Positions 34,051 through 46,907 are shown, counted from the first letter of the stretch. The stretch is DNA of 64,000 nt from Citrus sinensis (GCF_022201045.2 NC_068557.1:30109501-30173500), one strand, 5' to 3'. Notes: generated by a model not told the origin, from the letters alone. Numbers and translations are program-made.

Positions 34051-35963
34051 AATATTGAAATGGAAGTACAGACACTGTTTGATAGAGAGGAGAGTGTGTT
34101 TGTGTGTGTGCGTTTAGTTTTGAGTTTGTATTATTTTGTTCCGATGAGTGCAAGTCTGGTTCAAGAATAAGGTCGTGGTGGAGGAAGATGCTGCCATTAG
34201 AGAGAGCCCAGGTGTCGATAAAGCAAGAGAAACGCGTCAACTGGTGCAGAAGGGCCGGTGTGGAGAAGGAAAACAATAAAGCAAACAAAAACAAAAGAAA
34301 AAAGAAGCCACGAAATTGTAGCAGAGTGAAGTACTGAGAAAGTGAGAAGCTGAAATGAATGAACAAATATGGTGATAGAGTGGAGTAAAAAGATGGCCAA
34401 TGGGGCGTCGTTGGTGACAGATGGTAAGTGAGTGGCGGTTTTGGGATACCCATCTGCCCAGTAAGAGAACAAGACACGGTTGGCTTCAAAGACTTGGCGC
34501 CACCTTTGTTTTAAATGTGGCAGCGACTTGGCCTCACTCTTATTTTCTGCACGCAACACCACGCAAATTAACTATGCCTTACTCTCTCACACACACATAC
34601 ACACTGCATTTTATTTTCTAACTAAGACTGATTAATTTTAATCTGCAGCTTTGATATATAATATAGATTGCAAAGCTGAGTGGGGTAAATTAGATTTTTT
34701 TTTTCTAGTTTTAAATAAAATTTATATGATGAGAAACGATCAGAATTGTTCTTTGCCGTTGCATTGTTGTTTCTTAGACTCAGAAAAGCCAAATTTGGTT
34801 CAAAATGCAAACTTTCGAAACACCAAGAAACAGCAAAGTCAATTATACCGTCCCTCTTGTTTCCTTCAGAAAATTTTTAATTCTTATATTAGTTGTAGTT
34901 AGAATCGTTTGAATTTGATTTTGTATTAAATTGTTTTAATAGAAGTAGTTTTGTAATAAATTAGTATTAAAATTAGGTTGATATAATGTTTGGGATGTGA
35001 GTAAAAGATTGCAAAAATGTTTGGAATGTGAGTAAAATAGAGCGGCTGAAAAACCCAAGAGGATGAAATTTTTGCCTCCGCTCCATGGCTCCATGGCCAC
35101 CAGCATTCTGATGCGATGCCTGGCTTGTTATTCACCAGCTTGGCCATGCCTCCATGATCCAAGTTCACCTATGTAGAAGGCACAAAAAAATGGGAATATT
35201 AGAGTTGATACATCATCAATTATACAGTATACATTACTTGCTTTTGTGATCCAAGAAATTATCCCCTTCATTACTTCTTTTACAAGCTATATGTACATCG
35301 AAAGAACAGAAAACTAGTTCATCTGGAGGCTGGAGTTATATTGAATTTCTTGTTAGCAAAAACGTTTGGCTATTCTTACTTTCAAAAATTGAAATATTAA
35401 GCACTTGTACGGATGAAAGAGAACAGTTAATTAAAGCACAAGCAGAGATTTATCTTCCCATTAATTCTTCTCAATATGTAAACTCAATGATAATAGAAGC
35501 AGAAAAGGCCGCAAAATACAACCCAAAAACAGATAAAAAGCACATAATTGGCAAAAAAATCTCGGTTCACATGTATATTAATTGCTAACTAATGATCATA
35601 TCTAGTAGATATTTCTATACATGTAAAGCAGATGTAGTTTTACCCATGGGAATTCTAATTTTGCAATTACTTTTTGCTGGCAACTGATTAATTCACAACG
35701 ACAATGAACTTTCATTAATATATTTTTCATGCAATGAAAATTTGCAACAACAAAATACATTAAAGAACACATCATCCATCAGAGAAAAGATTCCCATGAG
35801 TATAATAGAAGACCAAGGCATGAGATCACTTGAAGTTGAAGATCTCAAAGATGCATGAGAAGTCTTCAGTGCAAAATAAATACCGCAATCTACTTAATGG
35901 GGAAGAAAAGATTAGAATACGTAATTTCAATAGTAATGAATTTATGAAGGCGATTAGCTTCAC

Positions 35964-36073
35964 AAATAAGCAATATGCAAAGCCTTATAAGATAGAAGCC
36001 TGACTTACAGAGTAAGAAAAATAAGCAATATGCAAAGCCTTATAAGATAGAAGCCTGACTTACAGAGTAAGAA
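35964..36073. repeat. 55 bp perfect tandem duplication
   Basis: The segment AAATAAGCAATATGCAAAGC...CTTACAGAGTAAGAA occurs twice head to tail with a period of exactly 55 bp and no visible differences, so it is a recent event. Confidence 0.9.
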
Positions 36074-37621
36074 AATTCTCTAATTCTGGATCTACAATGA
36101 GAAAAAAAGCCCTCATGCCACAAAATCAAGGCTATATTTATAATCATTAAGTAATAAATGGTTCTTAAATCAAAGCTTAAACTATTTCTAAGAGCTTGTA
36201 AGAAGGAAATAAAAACTCGAAAATGATAAAGGGCAAGGCAAGGAGTGATGCATTTGCAAAGAGACTCTTGCATAGTTTATATAGATCCATTAACGGGATC
36301 TGCATGGAACTAAAAGGTCTTAGGTGATAACACCTGCATAACTTGACTTGATAGCTGTCAATGGTTTAGAACGTAACGCTAAACACGCGTTGTGGTGGCC
36401 ATAACTCGTGCTCGAAAAAGACAATCGAAGTAAACTGGATTCAATTTATTGTTCACATCCGCCGTTGTTATTTGTGCTTTGCAATCTATATAAAATCTCA
36501 TCGAAACGTAAATTGACAAGCATATCCTGCTTTCCAAACAAAGCTGGCTTCATTTGTTTAGCCTTAATGATCAAGAAACATCAAACTATGCAGAACAAAA
36601 GAACCAATTCGATGAGGCCTAATTTTTTCATGTGAGTTCCAGATAAGATAGGAATGGAAAGGAACACTACTGATAAACATGTGATGATCAAGCAAAGTGG
36701 TATAGGGATCAATATCTTGTCAAGGTCCAAAGACAATATTTACATGAAAATTTTGAATAAAAATAATGCAACTATTGGTGATTACTACTCACAACTGGCA
36801 AGTGAAAAATGGTCTTTTACCGACCATTATGCTAATTTAATATTCACCTTTCTCTAGATCACAAAAGAAAAGATTTCTTTGATAATCTGAACATACAAAT
36901 GTCTAACCACATCAAGATAAATTTTTAGTTCAAATTTGAAAATGGACGAGTAACTCAACACTGGAAAATATGCTTTTAACTATGACTGAAGCAAGCTAGT
37001 TTCAGAATATAACTGCAGAGGTAGAAATAAAGTCTAAGGTGAACGAATTCTGATACGAATAATCAAGAAAGATGATGCCCTATGTTGGAATGAAAAGATA
37101 TGATGCATTTGGTAAGTCAAATTTCTGCTTTCATGTTTCCAAAACTAAAGACTTTTTTTTTTTCTTTTTCCGTCCTAGTACTACTTCAGGTTTTTGGGTA
37201 TTAATTATCATTGGCACCTTCCTTTTCAGGAACATTGCCATACTTGTTATATACAACTTAATACTTTGTGGTTTGCTAGGAAAGAAAATGGCTACAAAAA
37301 GAAGGATACAAGGATACAAGTTTAAGGCAATGCAATCTTCTTAATCATTCCCTTTTGACACATTTGTAACTATATCTCATCCAACGTAAATAAATCTGGA
37401 GGTTTGAGTTGAATATAGCATACTGGCTAGGTATCAAATTAGTGACTTCAAACGGAAAAAGGATTGATAATCTGGGCTTCTCTAACTAATAATAGGCTTG
37501 AGGCCCAACGGATTATAGAAGTTTGACCAGAGTCCAAACCAACTTGATTTTGTTTTTGTATCCAATTATTCATTATTCAAGGGAAAATAAAGATGTGTTG
37601 ACTAGCTAGACGGTCCAACTT

Positions 37622-37697
37622 CCACGTGGCATGAAATGCCCACGCGTCCATATTGTAGGTCGCCACCTTCTTCTTCACTTACACCTTATAACATGCA
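37622..37697 (+). promoter_or_regulatory. ABRE/G-box and RY motif in the LEA promoter
   Basis: CCACGTGGC at 37622-37630 (ABA-responsive element with the G-box core, bound by ABF/ABI5-type bZIPs) and CATGCA at 37692-37697 (RY core, bound by ABI3/FUS3/LEC2 B3 domains). A TTATAA TATA-like box lies beside the RY motif at 37686-37691. They lie 143 and 73 bp upstream of the start codon at 37765. Paired ABRE and RY sites are typical of late-embryogenesis genes. Confidence 0.65.
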
Positions 37698-37764
37698 ATG
37701 TAAAGACACAAAGCCGTAAGGAAACGATCAGAGAGGAAAGAAAATCAACATACAGCAAGCAACC

Positions 37765-38611
37765 ATGGCAGCGATGTTCATAACCAAGAACGCTATCTTC
37801 AACCTCACAAGAGCTTTCCCTCGTACCTCTTCTCTTTCGCTCACAACTCCGCACAAAGTCTCCAGAGTCTGCTTCTCCCCTGCATCATCATCTAACTACA
37901 ATGAGGTAATATTAATTACTTACTCAAAATAGTATTTTTAATTAGGTGAATATGTATGTGTGTGTGTTTTGTTGAATGGTTTGATTGTGACTTGCAGGAC
38001 AGAGATGCAGTGGAGAAGGCCAGGCCAGGGATTCAAGGGCTGACATGGCCTACAGGTCGAAGGAAACGATGAACGAAACTGACGAGGACATATCAGGTAG
38101 AGCAAAAGAAACCATAGGCAAAACCAAAGAACGGGCTCAGGAGATGAAGGAGAAAGCAAAAGAGAAGACCAAAGAGGGAACTAACAAAACCGCTGAGGCG
38201 GCACAGAACTCCAAAGAGAAGGCCAAAGAAGGGACAGAGAGAGCATCAGAGGCTGCTCAGAGCGCTAAAGAGAAGGCAGAAGAAAGGAAATACAGGGCAG
38301 CGGAGACTGCAAAAGATTACGCACACAGAGCCAAGGAAAAGACCGCATCTGCAGGGGAGACTGTGAAGGAGAAGACCAAGGAAGGCACCAACAAGGCGGC
38401 GGGGAGGGCGCAGAGTCTAGGGGAGAAGGCGAAGCAGACGGCGCAGGGTGCATGGGAGACGGCGAAGGATACTACGCAGAAGATCAAAGAGACTGTTGTA
38501 GGGAAAGAGGATGAAGATCGTAATGATGACAGAGAGAAGAGGATGGATGAAGATGTTGTTGAGTTGAGGAGGCGGCAAGAGGGAGAGCGTGATGACAAGA
38601 ACAAGTATTAA
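37765..38611 (+). CDS. LEA-like protein (LEA_4 type) with organellar-like N-terminus
   Basis: Exons 37765-37905 and 38003-38611, product about 249 aa. Residues 1-47 (MAAMFITKNAIFNLTRAFPR and on) are rich in Ser, Thr and Arg with no acidic residue before the last one, like a mitochondrial or plastid presequence. Exon 2 encodes a very hydrophilic, Lys/Glu/Ala/Thr-rich, helix-prone region with loose 11-residue repeats (AKEKTKEGTNK twice, AKEGTERASEA, AKEKAEERKYR, AKQTAQGAWET), the hallmark of LEA_4 proteins that protect membranes and proteins during drying. The acceptor is chosen at 38001-38002 because the alternative CAG four bases upstream puts the LEA frame out of phase and hits a stop; an upstream-less start at the Met at 38045 is also possible. 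ABRE and RY sites upstream suggest seed or ABA regulation. Confidence 0.82.
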
Positions 38612-39461
38612 TTAGTAACGGGATCGTTGATGATCATCAGTTTTTATTATCTCTGTCATCTGTGTGGTGTTTTGTTAATTAATTAATTAACTGCAAAATA
38701 AGTTTTTATGTTGAGAGTATAATCTCCGAGGAGACTCCGCTCGTTTAATTAATTTAATAGAAAAAAATAATAGAACAAATAAAAAAGACCACCCCTGGCT
38801 CTGACCACTGAGAAAAAGTATTAATTTTCCCAAGTAATTAACATTGATGGTAGTTGACACACCTGCCAGTGACGCTGCGATGCCCCATGCATGTAAGCCA
38901 AAGCCAATGTGCCTTAGCAAGACTCATTATTGAACTCGAGGACAACAGAATAATGAATTATTCATGTAATCACTTCAACAAGAAATTATTACATCATTCT
39001 TTTTTCGGGAAATGGATTTGTTGTTACATGAGATAAGACATAAGACTATAATTTAATTGATAAGCGATTGATTTGCGACACCCGGAAGAAGGAAGATTAC
39101 TTCCAGGGTATAGATAAAGACTCCCAATCTGAGCCAATGTGGCTCATAATAACATTAACGTGGGTATACGTAACATGATTTAACAAAACGTTATCCTTGG
39201 ATGTGAATTGTTTAATAACAATTTTTTTTTAAAGCCAGTAACAATGTTGTTTAAAGTTTAAAATTACGAATTATTAAAAATTTGTGATGTATATGTGTCC
39301 ACATAATTGAATTCTTATGTACTTATTACATTTCTAACTAAGAAGATTTTTAGGTTATAAATTTTAGAGAAATTAATGGATATCAAGATGGGAGTCATCA
39401 TTTCCTTCCTATTTTGATGAAATTTCATTACCCTTAATGTGATAAAGAAGGCAGAAGTTAG

Positions 39462-39866
39462 TTAAGCCCATATTATTGAGACCGGAGCAAAATCCAGGAC
39501 GAAGGCCCAGGGGAAAATGGCCCGGCATGAGAGCGAAGGCATCACCGTTGAATTAGGCGATGCTCCACGCATCCATAAGATACGAGGGAACGAATGATGT
39601 TGATGATTAGACCAATCCAGTGGACCACCTGAGAAGATCAAGCTAATAAAAGTTATCCAAGTCATCCGAGTGGTGAGCAGCTCTATAAAGGACAATGGAG
39701 GAAAGTACAGAATAGCAAATGTCACAGCCAATGGGTATTGGCTATTGAAGAGTGAAAGTGCAGCGTTTGTCCACCAAGTGGTGGCTTCAGAGGAGCAGTT
39801 GTAACCTCTAACGGCCATCGGCGTCACCCCATTTTCTCCTCTCAAGTTTACGTGCCACTCCCCCAC
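39462..39866 (-). CDS. orphan open frame, 134 codons, unrecognised
   Basis: Starts MGEWHVNLRGENGV and has two or three hydrophobic stretches (for example PLAVTFAILYFPPLSFIELL). The DNA under it is less AT-rich than its neighbours. I recognise no family, and no flanking exons are visible. It may be a fragment of a transposable element or simple chance. Confidence 0.12.
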   Translation of the reverse strand: MGEWHVNLRGENGVTPMAVRGYNCSSEATTWWTNAALSLFNSQYPLAVTFAILYFPPLSFIELLTTRMTWITFISLIFSGGPLDWSNHQHHSFPRILWMRGASPNSTVMPSLSCRAIFPWAFVLDFAPVSIIWA

Positions 39867-40071
39867 TTTTCGTTATTTTAAAAAAAAATTAAACTCCCCC
39901 ACCTCCACCAGTCTCATTCCTGGTTTCGTTTCCTTCTTGCCTGTTTGGCCTGAGAAATTTATCTGGGCACCCGGATTTTTTGGTACTTTTAACTGCCGAA
40001 ACTACCCTTCCGCTATAATTAACTTAAAATGGGGCTCTCTCTCTGTACCCAGATGATTTGGGTTTTTTTTT

Positions 40072-40370
40072 TTTTAATACTGATTAATCATCAGATTACT
40101 GTATTACACAGATATTTACAACAACTGTTATTGTAGCAGAGATATTATACTGATATTTACAATCAGATATACATAATTGGGACTTATATTATGACATTGA
40201 ATTCTATGAAGTACATGCCCAAACAAATAACCCCTCACAGGAGAGGGATGTCCATACTCCACTCGCATTTCGCAAGGGAGAATGATTTTTTTGGAAGTAT
40301 AAAGAACATTTAGCCCCCACAATACTTTTGTGGGGGCTAGAACCGCTGCCCCCACAATGCTTTTGAAACT
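40072..40370 (-). mobile_element. tRNA-derived SINE, copy C (degraded)
   Basis: Begins with a poly-T run at 40068-40075 (the poly-A tail on the minus strand). It matches copy B in the CTGATATTTAYAA, CCTCACA..GAGGGATGTC, AAGGGAGAA and CCCCACAATACTTTTGTGGGGG blocks. The tRNA-like head is truncated or diverged and no target-site duplication was found. Borders approximate. Confidence 0.6.
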
Positions 40371-42714
40371 TTAAGTTGGATGCACATAAAACTTACTTTT
40401 ATTAAATAAAATTGACGGACTTTTAAAATGATTTATGATCTTTTAGCTAAGTATATGTATTTTGCCGTTGCCCTTTTCGGTGTACATGATTGGTTGTACG
40501 ACAGTAAAATACTGCAAGAAAACAAAATCTGTACACGATGATAATAATACAGTTTATAACCTTTAATATTTATACAGATTATAACTTTTAATATTTACTT
40601 TATGCAACGAGAAGGTATAAAACAATTTTGATAAACACGAGTGAAAATTATAAATTCAGTACTTTAAATGTTAATCGTCAACTACAGTGTCCAAAAATAG
40701 AGCTCAAAGTAAAAATAATTTATTTCCAGAGTATACAAACCAATAGGTAAAATACAGTGTCTTAAAATCTTCAGATTGCTTCAAATTAAAGCATAGTTAT
40801 TTGTCTTTAATTAAATGTTAAAATGGTATATGGTCTCATAATTTTTTGATGAGTAATGATAAATATGTCAGAATTCTATGCGAAATTAATTCAATCTCAA
40901 ATAATATAATAGATAATTTGTTACTCGTCATGTGGTTGATAAATTTTTATAAATTTAAATAAATAAATTATATTATTTTATTATCCACTTAAAAAATGAC
41001 ACATCATTTGAAAATAAATTCTTAAATAATATTTTGAGATGTCCTATACACTCTTTAATTTATCAATATTATATCAAAGTTATTAAATTTAACTTCCATA
41101 GTAAATACAAAATCACAAATTATGAACGAATGCAGGAAGTTCCCTTCTAATAAGAATTCACTTACTTTAATATGATAAGAGACGATATAAAAAATAATAA
41201 AAATATATATATTTTTTAATATTAACAAAAGAAAATACAATATATTAAAATATAAATTTTTTATATCTTTTAATTTATCTCTTATTTTATGAAAATAAAA
41301 ACTTCCTTATTAAAAAATTTATCTCCAATGCGAATCCTTAAAGCCCTCAACTTCAAAGTAAAGGGAATGAACTTAAGCCAAGACTCACTTTAGATCATGA
41401 AACCACAACCGGGTCAACGAACGTTAAGTAAGAGGGTCAGACTTTGGGTTACCAATTCCTCCCACTAATGGGGATAATATAGTCTTTTCAGGCTATGAGT
41501 GTCGATATCAATTATGGATGTCCAAAGACGACTGATATAAGATAATGACAACAGAAACAGCCTCTAAAATATTTGTTTAAAAAAAATTTCCAAAAAACAA
41601 AAGAATGAGAGAATAGAAGACTCAAGAGAGAGAGTTTGGAAAGTGGAATAAGAGAGAGAAAGACAAAAGGAAGGGGGGTTTAAAGGAAAAAAAAAAAAAG
41701 GAGAAATAGAAGCGGAATTCAGTGTTACACAGCGCACACCACCCTATTGACTACTGCAACGCCACCTTTCTCTGGCCGCAGCAGCCACCTCTGGTCCATC
41801 ACCCCTCTCCTCTATTACATCTCTCTTAATTTTTCTGTCTCTTAGTAATTCCATTATTGATTTTTCTTTCTTTCTTTCTTTTTTCCCCTTGAGGGGTGGG
41901 TTGTTTTCATCAAGTACAAAAAGAAAGAAAGAAAAAGAGAGTGAGATTTTCTGATTTGTGGTCACCGGAGTAATTTATGTGTGTAGGCTATTTCATGTAT
42001 GACACGGGGGTGTTCTGATCAAGGCGATCAATCAAGGTGGTGTGGGGCTGAATTACCTGAACCTAAACACAGCCATTTATTTATAACGACTGTACCGTCT
42101 CTGAACCAGCAAAAAAAACCATTTCTCCCCTTACGTTTCTCTAGTTTCTGCCTTGCCTGCACACCAGAATGAGACCTTTCCTCTGTGACTTTGTCCACGG
42201 TCGACACCCGTACAAATTAAATCTCATCTTTCAATATCCTCCTAATTCCGAATCTCTCTCTCTCTCTCTTTCTCTCTCTCTTCAATTGATTAAATAAACA
42301 TCACATATGCAATTAATATATCTATGTGTTTATGCAGCATATTGGTTATTTGAGGATCTGAGAGATTTGGCTAGAGGTTATGCGGAGATACTGAGTTATT
42401 GATTATGATTTGATGTTTTGTTGGATGTTTCCACTGTTGAGAGAAGTTGGTTTTAGTTTTTCTGGTGGGTTTATTGTGTGTGTGTGTGTATGTATACACA
42501 CACACAGGCACAGCTGATAGCTGATAGAGCTCGCATACAAACAATCGCCGTGGTTTTGCACTCTTGTATGTTTAGATTCTTACTAAGCAGCCATAGACAC
42601 GCTGTGTCCTTAATTTGAAACCCTCTATATATCTTAACCTCATCGGGTTTCACTTCTCCCTCAAACAAAACCTGCATGTACCAAACCCACAATATATATA
42701 AAATAAAAGTAGAG

Positions 42715-43725
42715 ATGCAGCAGCAGGAGAGAGGAGGGAGTAGTGAAGAGAGGAAGCAGCAAGATCGGAGGCTGAAAACGATGCAAGGAGGAACGGAGAA
42801 TCAGCAGCAACAGGAACAGCCGCAGCCACAAAAGTGTCCTCGTTGTGAGTCTCTGAATACGAAGTTTTGTTATTACAATAACTATAGTCTCTCTCAGCCT
42901 CGTTATTTCTGCAAGACATGTAGAAGGTATTGGACTCAAGGTGGAACCCTAAGGAATGTCCCTGTCGGAGGTGGTTGTCGGAAAGGAAAGCGCACTAAAA
43001 CCTCTTCTGTCTCCGGGGAGGCTTCACGAGCTTCTCAGCCGCCGCAGCCACCATCGCCGCCGCATCCGAATTTGACAACCACCCAGCAGAATATTCTCTC
43101 TTCTTCTAATCCAGTTATCACTACTGGACCTCCAGTTTTGAGGACTAAGCTGGAACCGGCGGCAGCTCCTCCGTCGATGGGGTCTTACTATCCAAGTGGT
43201 GGGTTCTTGTCTTCTTTAGCTGCAATCCAATCTCAATCTTTTAATCCTCAGCCGTTGCATCAAGCTTTTAATGTCGGAGGTGCTGATCATCATCATAATA
43301 TCGGAGGGTCTTCAAATTTGGATCTGTTGCAGGGATTCAGTACTGTCCCTTCTTTTGGGTCATCACATACACAGCACCAGCAGATTCAACAATCAAAAAT
43401 TTATCATCATCAGATGGGAAATATAGATAAAAGTGCGAATCCCATGCACATGATGTATCATACCATTCCGTCTGATCAGGAGAACTTGACTATTCAGTCT
43501 AGGAGGCCCGGCAGTAGTACTTCTCATCATCAGCAGCATGATTGGCATCAGCAAGGCAGCTTCATCAATAATAGCAACAACCCTAATGTACCTGATCATG
43601 ATACCAGTTTGTGGAGTATCAGCACTGCCAGCGCCAACAGCAATAATACTAATACTGCCTCCGTTTCTGGTTCTTTGAACCCAAATCAATGGCGTGATCT
43701 TCCAGGTTATGGCCCTCCTCCATGA
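42715..43725 (+). CDS. Dof zinc-finger transcription factor (first of two)
   Basis: Intronless, 336 aa from the ATG at 42715; an upstream in-frame ATG at 42676 exists but adds 13 residues unlike Dof proteins. The Dof domain covers about residues 38-92: [53 protein letters not shown], with zinc-binding Cys 41, 44, 66 and 69 (CX2CX21CX2C). Dof factors bind AAAG-core sites. The rest is Ser/Asn/His/Gln-rich with [12 protein letters not shown] at the end. I cannot name the subgroup with confidence. A second Dof gene faces it at 55534-56817. Confidence 0.95.
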   Translation: MQQQERGGSSEERKQQDRRLKTMQGGTENQQQQEQPQPQKCPRCESLNTKFCYYNNYSLSQPRYFCKTCRRYWTQGGTLRNVPVGGGCRKGKRTKTSSVSGEASRASQPPQPPSPPHPNLTTTQQNILSSSNPVITTGPPVLRTKLEPAAAPPSMGSYYPSGGFLSSLAAIQSQSFNPQPLHQAFNVGGADHHHNIGGSSNLDLLQGFSTVPSFGSSHTQHQQIQQSKIYHHQMGNIDKSANPMHMMYHTIPSDQENLTIQSRRPGSSTSHHQQHDWHQQGSFINNSNNPNVPDHDTSLWSISTASANSNNTNTASVSGSLNPNQWRDLPGYGPPP

Positions 43726-44712
43726 TTGGTCTGTTCAGCTTCAATATGCCAGCTCCTTCCATCTCCAAAGGGATTCTTTTTTATAATTCGAGTTGCTATA
43801 CTGAAAACAGCACCATTAAATCTCTCTATATGATTTGGTTTTGATCTTGTTCTTGGAACATGGCTTTGAAAGAATTTTGAGATGTTTGTGTTCATGTAAA
43901 TGGTAGAAAAAAAATAGCGGCAACTGCCATCGTTTGTAATCTTTCTTATAATGTTCTATAGAGATGTTCTCGATCGGTATAGGGATTAATTAGGTTGTTT
44001 AATTTGAACTTTTGATAAAAGTTAATAATAAGGTGTATGTTTTTGAGAACTTTATTTATTAAACCTCTCTTCTCTTTATTAATATTTGTGCTTTACATGG
44101 TACAACGAATGTATCAATTTTCTTCCACTATTCAAATCAAAAGATATAAAGGCCTTCGCTTTTGGTAGCTACTAGTTAATTAGGGTTTTTTTACGAGTCT
44201 AAAAAGAAGAGGAGAAGAACAGGTAAAAAGGACAAGTACATGGGGAATAAATATAGACTAGTGGAACTGACGTATTCGCGGAAGTTGTTGGACGAGATGG
44301 TTCATTTTGTTGCATGTGGGCGACTGAGACATTTAACTCAGTCTTCATTTAATGTTTGTGTATCCAGTATTCACTTTACCGTTCAATTCGCCCAGAGCAT
44401 TCGCCAGTGTACAAAGAGGTAATCTCTATTCTCTAATTTATATTTGATGCAGTTTATAATTAACAAAAATGATATAAAAATTAATAATGTGCCTCATTTT
44501 TTTTTTATGGTTACAAATTGTATTAAATATAGTTTAGAGAAAACTATAAACATAATATATATTTTCTCAGTGTCATGATGTAATAAATTTTAAAATTTTC
44601 GTCACAATATCACTCATCCTTTTTTATGCCATAAATTTTAAATAAATTTTCTGGGTGTTTTGTTATTATGGGATGGTGACGTAAGAGATCAATAAAATGG
44701 GTCGTTAGCTAA

Positions 44713-45539
44713 TTAGAGATGCCCAACGGGTCATGTCGTGCCTACTATGCGTTTCGTGCTTAATTTTTTTTGTTTAGGCTCACTTGTGCCATTCCATGGG
44801 CCGTGCCCAGGAAAAAAAGTTCACTAAATTTTTTTCCTTTTTTATTTTTTAAGAGTGCATGCTAAGTTATTTTTTTTAACTCTATGTAATTTTTTGGATC
44901 CATGTGCCTTTATTCAAATTTAATAGAATCAAAAATTCAAAACTCAAGTTCATATTCAATAATAATAAATTAATACTAATAAGATAATGTAATATTAATT
45001 ATTAAGTTTGACTATGTGGTATTAGAATTCTTTTTTAGTACTTAACAACAATAATAATAATATTTTTTTAAGGGTTAAATTAATTGTTAACTTAGAATTA
45101 CGTAAAGTCATTTATCATAGTTTATAATAATATTAATACATATTTATAAAATCATAAGATCAGTTACTTATTTAATAAATTATAAACATAAATCAATTAT
45201 AATTTTTTTGAAACTAAGAATTAAATAAATTAAAAAAACTTAAGCTAATAAAATGTATTAAAAGATTCAATTTCAAGTTATTTATAAAATCATAAAATTT
45301 TAAGTTTACTTTCATAAAAAAATGAAAGTATTTATTATGTGCTTTTTCTCGTATCGTACTTTATCTCATCTCTAATCATGCCGTACTTTTAATGTCCATG
45401 TGCTTAAAATTTTAAGTTCGGCCCAACTTACATGCGTGCCGTGTTGTGTCACATACTCTACCAAAATATTCTCATACTGTATCATATTGTACAAACACAT
45501 GTCATGCCTCGTGCTGTCCGGTCTATTGACCACCTCTAA
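44713..45539. mobile_element. TIR DNA-transposon remnant, about 0.83 kb
   Basis: Left end TTAGAGATGCCCAACGGGTC and ATGTCGTGCC; the right end read on the minus strand is TTAGAGGTGGTCAATAGACC followed by CACGAGGCATGACATG. These are inverted relatives. The GTGCC-rich subterminal part and internal AT-rich filler match the layout of hAT-type non-autonomous elements (ends of the TAGAGGTGGCCAA type). No transposase and no clear 8 bp duplication seen. Confidence 0.6.
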
Positions 45540-46907
45540 CAAGCACACCTACCGAAAATAATAATTAAGGACGTGGGTCTCGAACGGATTAATTTTGTAA
45601 AAATGAATCCAACAATTGACCTCGGTCTTGATGCGTCAATTGCTTAAACACACACACAAACAGATATATATAGAAAAAGAAATTAAAATCTGGTGCTTAT
45701 AAACAATAATTGAAAATGAAAAGTGATTACCATCAAAGACAAGATTGGGAGAGAGCGTGGAGTGGGAGGTGGCTGTGGTGGTTTCCAAGTAAAGCAGATC
45801 TTTCGTCTGCCATGGCAAGATATCTGTTCAGAGAATAAAAATTAAAGCAGTGAGACTGAGAGTGAGAGACCTCTTCTTCCTCTCGGGATACCCACAACAT
45901 GTCACTTCTTTGCCGTACGGCAATTATAATCTAAAAAATATAATTTTTGAAGAGAAAGATTACATCACTATTCACCATGGAAAGTCTGTCAGCGCCCAGC
46001 CAGCATGCATAATTATAGGTAAGCCAAGAGCTAGCCAATAATAAAATATATTCTACATTTCTACTGTTTGAAACAGAGCCACTCGACTCAATCGAGCTAG
46101 ATCCTATAAATGATTTCCAAATTTTCAATTACATATACCAAACTGATTGGCAGAATAAAATCTTGGTTGGCACAATTTACTAATTTATGCTCAATCGCAG
46201 TCTTGGTGAATGGTGGTGATGATATATTTTTAGCAGGTTCCATAATTAAAAAAAAAGTAAAGAAAAGAAAAGAAAGAAAGTCGCCTGTTTAGTTTGAGAG
46301 ATAACCTATTAGATTATCTACAATCAATCAATCATAGCTTGGTAATATTGTTTATTATATTTTTAACAGGTTTTTTATTTAAAGAAAGAAAAAAATTTTG
46401 CTTGTGTGCATGAGAGAGCAGTGTATCTAAAATTTTAAAGCTAAAATTTTTATTTGATATAATTTTTCAAATAAAACTAATTGAACTTAAACTTTTACAA
46501 ATAGAATTTTTTTAAAAAAAATTAAGCTATGTTATTGAATAAATGAAATAAGATCATTAAATAAATAAATGATGGTTTAGATATTTTAATATTTAAAAAA
46601 ATTCAACCTCTACTTTCAGAAGACTAAAATTTTATCTCCTATTTGTAGAGACAAAATAACTTATTTAATATTCAAAAACTCTACTGAAAAATAACCAAAT
46701 AACAACAAAAAACTTAAAAAAAATCATGTGAGATCAAATAATTATTTATAGTCATTAGATAAAACGTACTAAACAGACACTAACTAAAGATTTCAAGATT
46801 GTGTCATCATTAATTTGTGTATAATATACATTAAATTCAAATTCTTTCACAAAAAATATAAATATAAATTTGACTAAGGACCAACTTGGTAATGTTGTAG
46901 TATTTAA

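Larger units (their letters stand above)
34051..37764. other. intergenic between the LEC2-type gene and the LEA gene
   Basis: The left part (to about 35 kb) is the promoter and 5'UTR of the minus-strand LEC2-type gene. The centre holds a 55 bp tandem duplication (35964-36073) and AT-rich DNA. Open frames at about 36.4-37.3 kb show no coding character. The last 150 bp is the LEA promoter. Confidence 0.5.
38612..42714. other. intergenic, LEA 3' flank to Dof 5' region
   Basis: Contains the LEA 3'UTR, a 134-codon open frame of unknown meaning (39462-39866, minus), a degraded SINE (40072-40370, minus), AT-rich DNA at 40.4-41.4 kb and, from about 41.6 kb, pyrimidine- and purine-rich DNA that is probably promoter and 5'UTR of the Dof gene, with a CT tract at about 42252-42282 and an inverted GT/AC repeat at about 42476-42506. 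Confidence 0.5.

Noticed and set aside
38265-38604. Minus-strand frames opposite the LEA gene
   Set aside because: Shadows caused by the biased Lys/Glu/Ala codons of the LEA repeats.
45636-45818. Possible first exon (MPWQTKDLLYLETTTA...) on the minus strand
   Set aside because: A GT donor follows, but no matching downstream exon could be found and the peptide is unrecognised.
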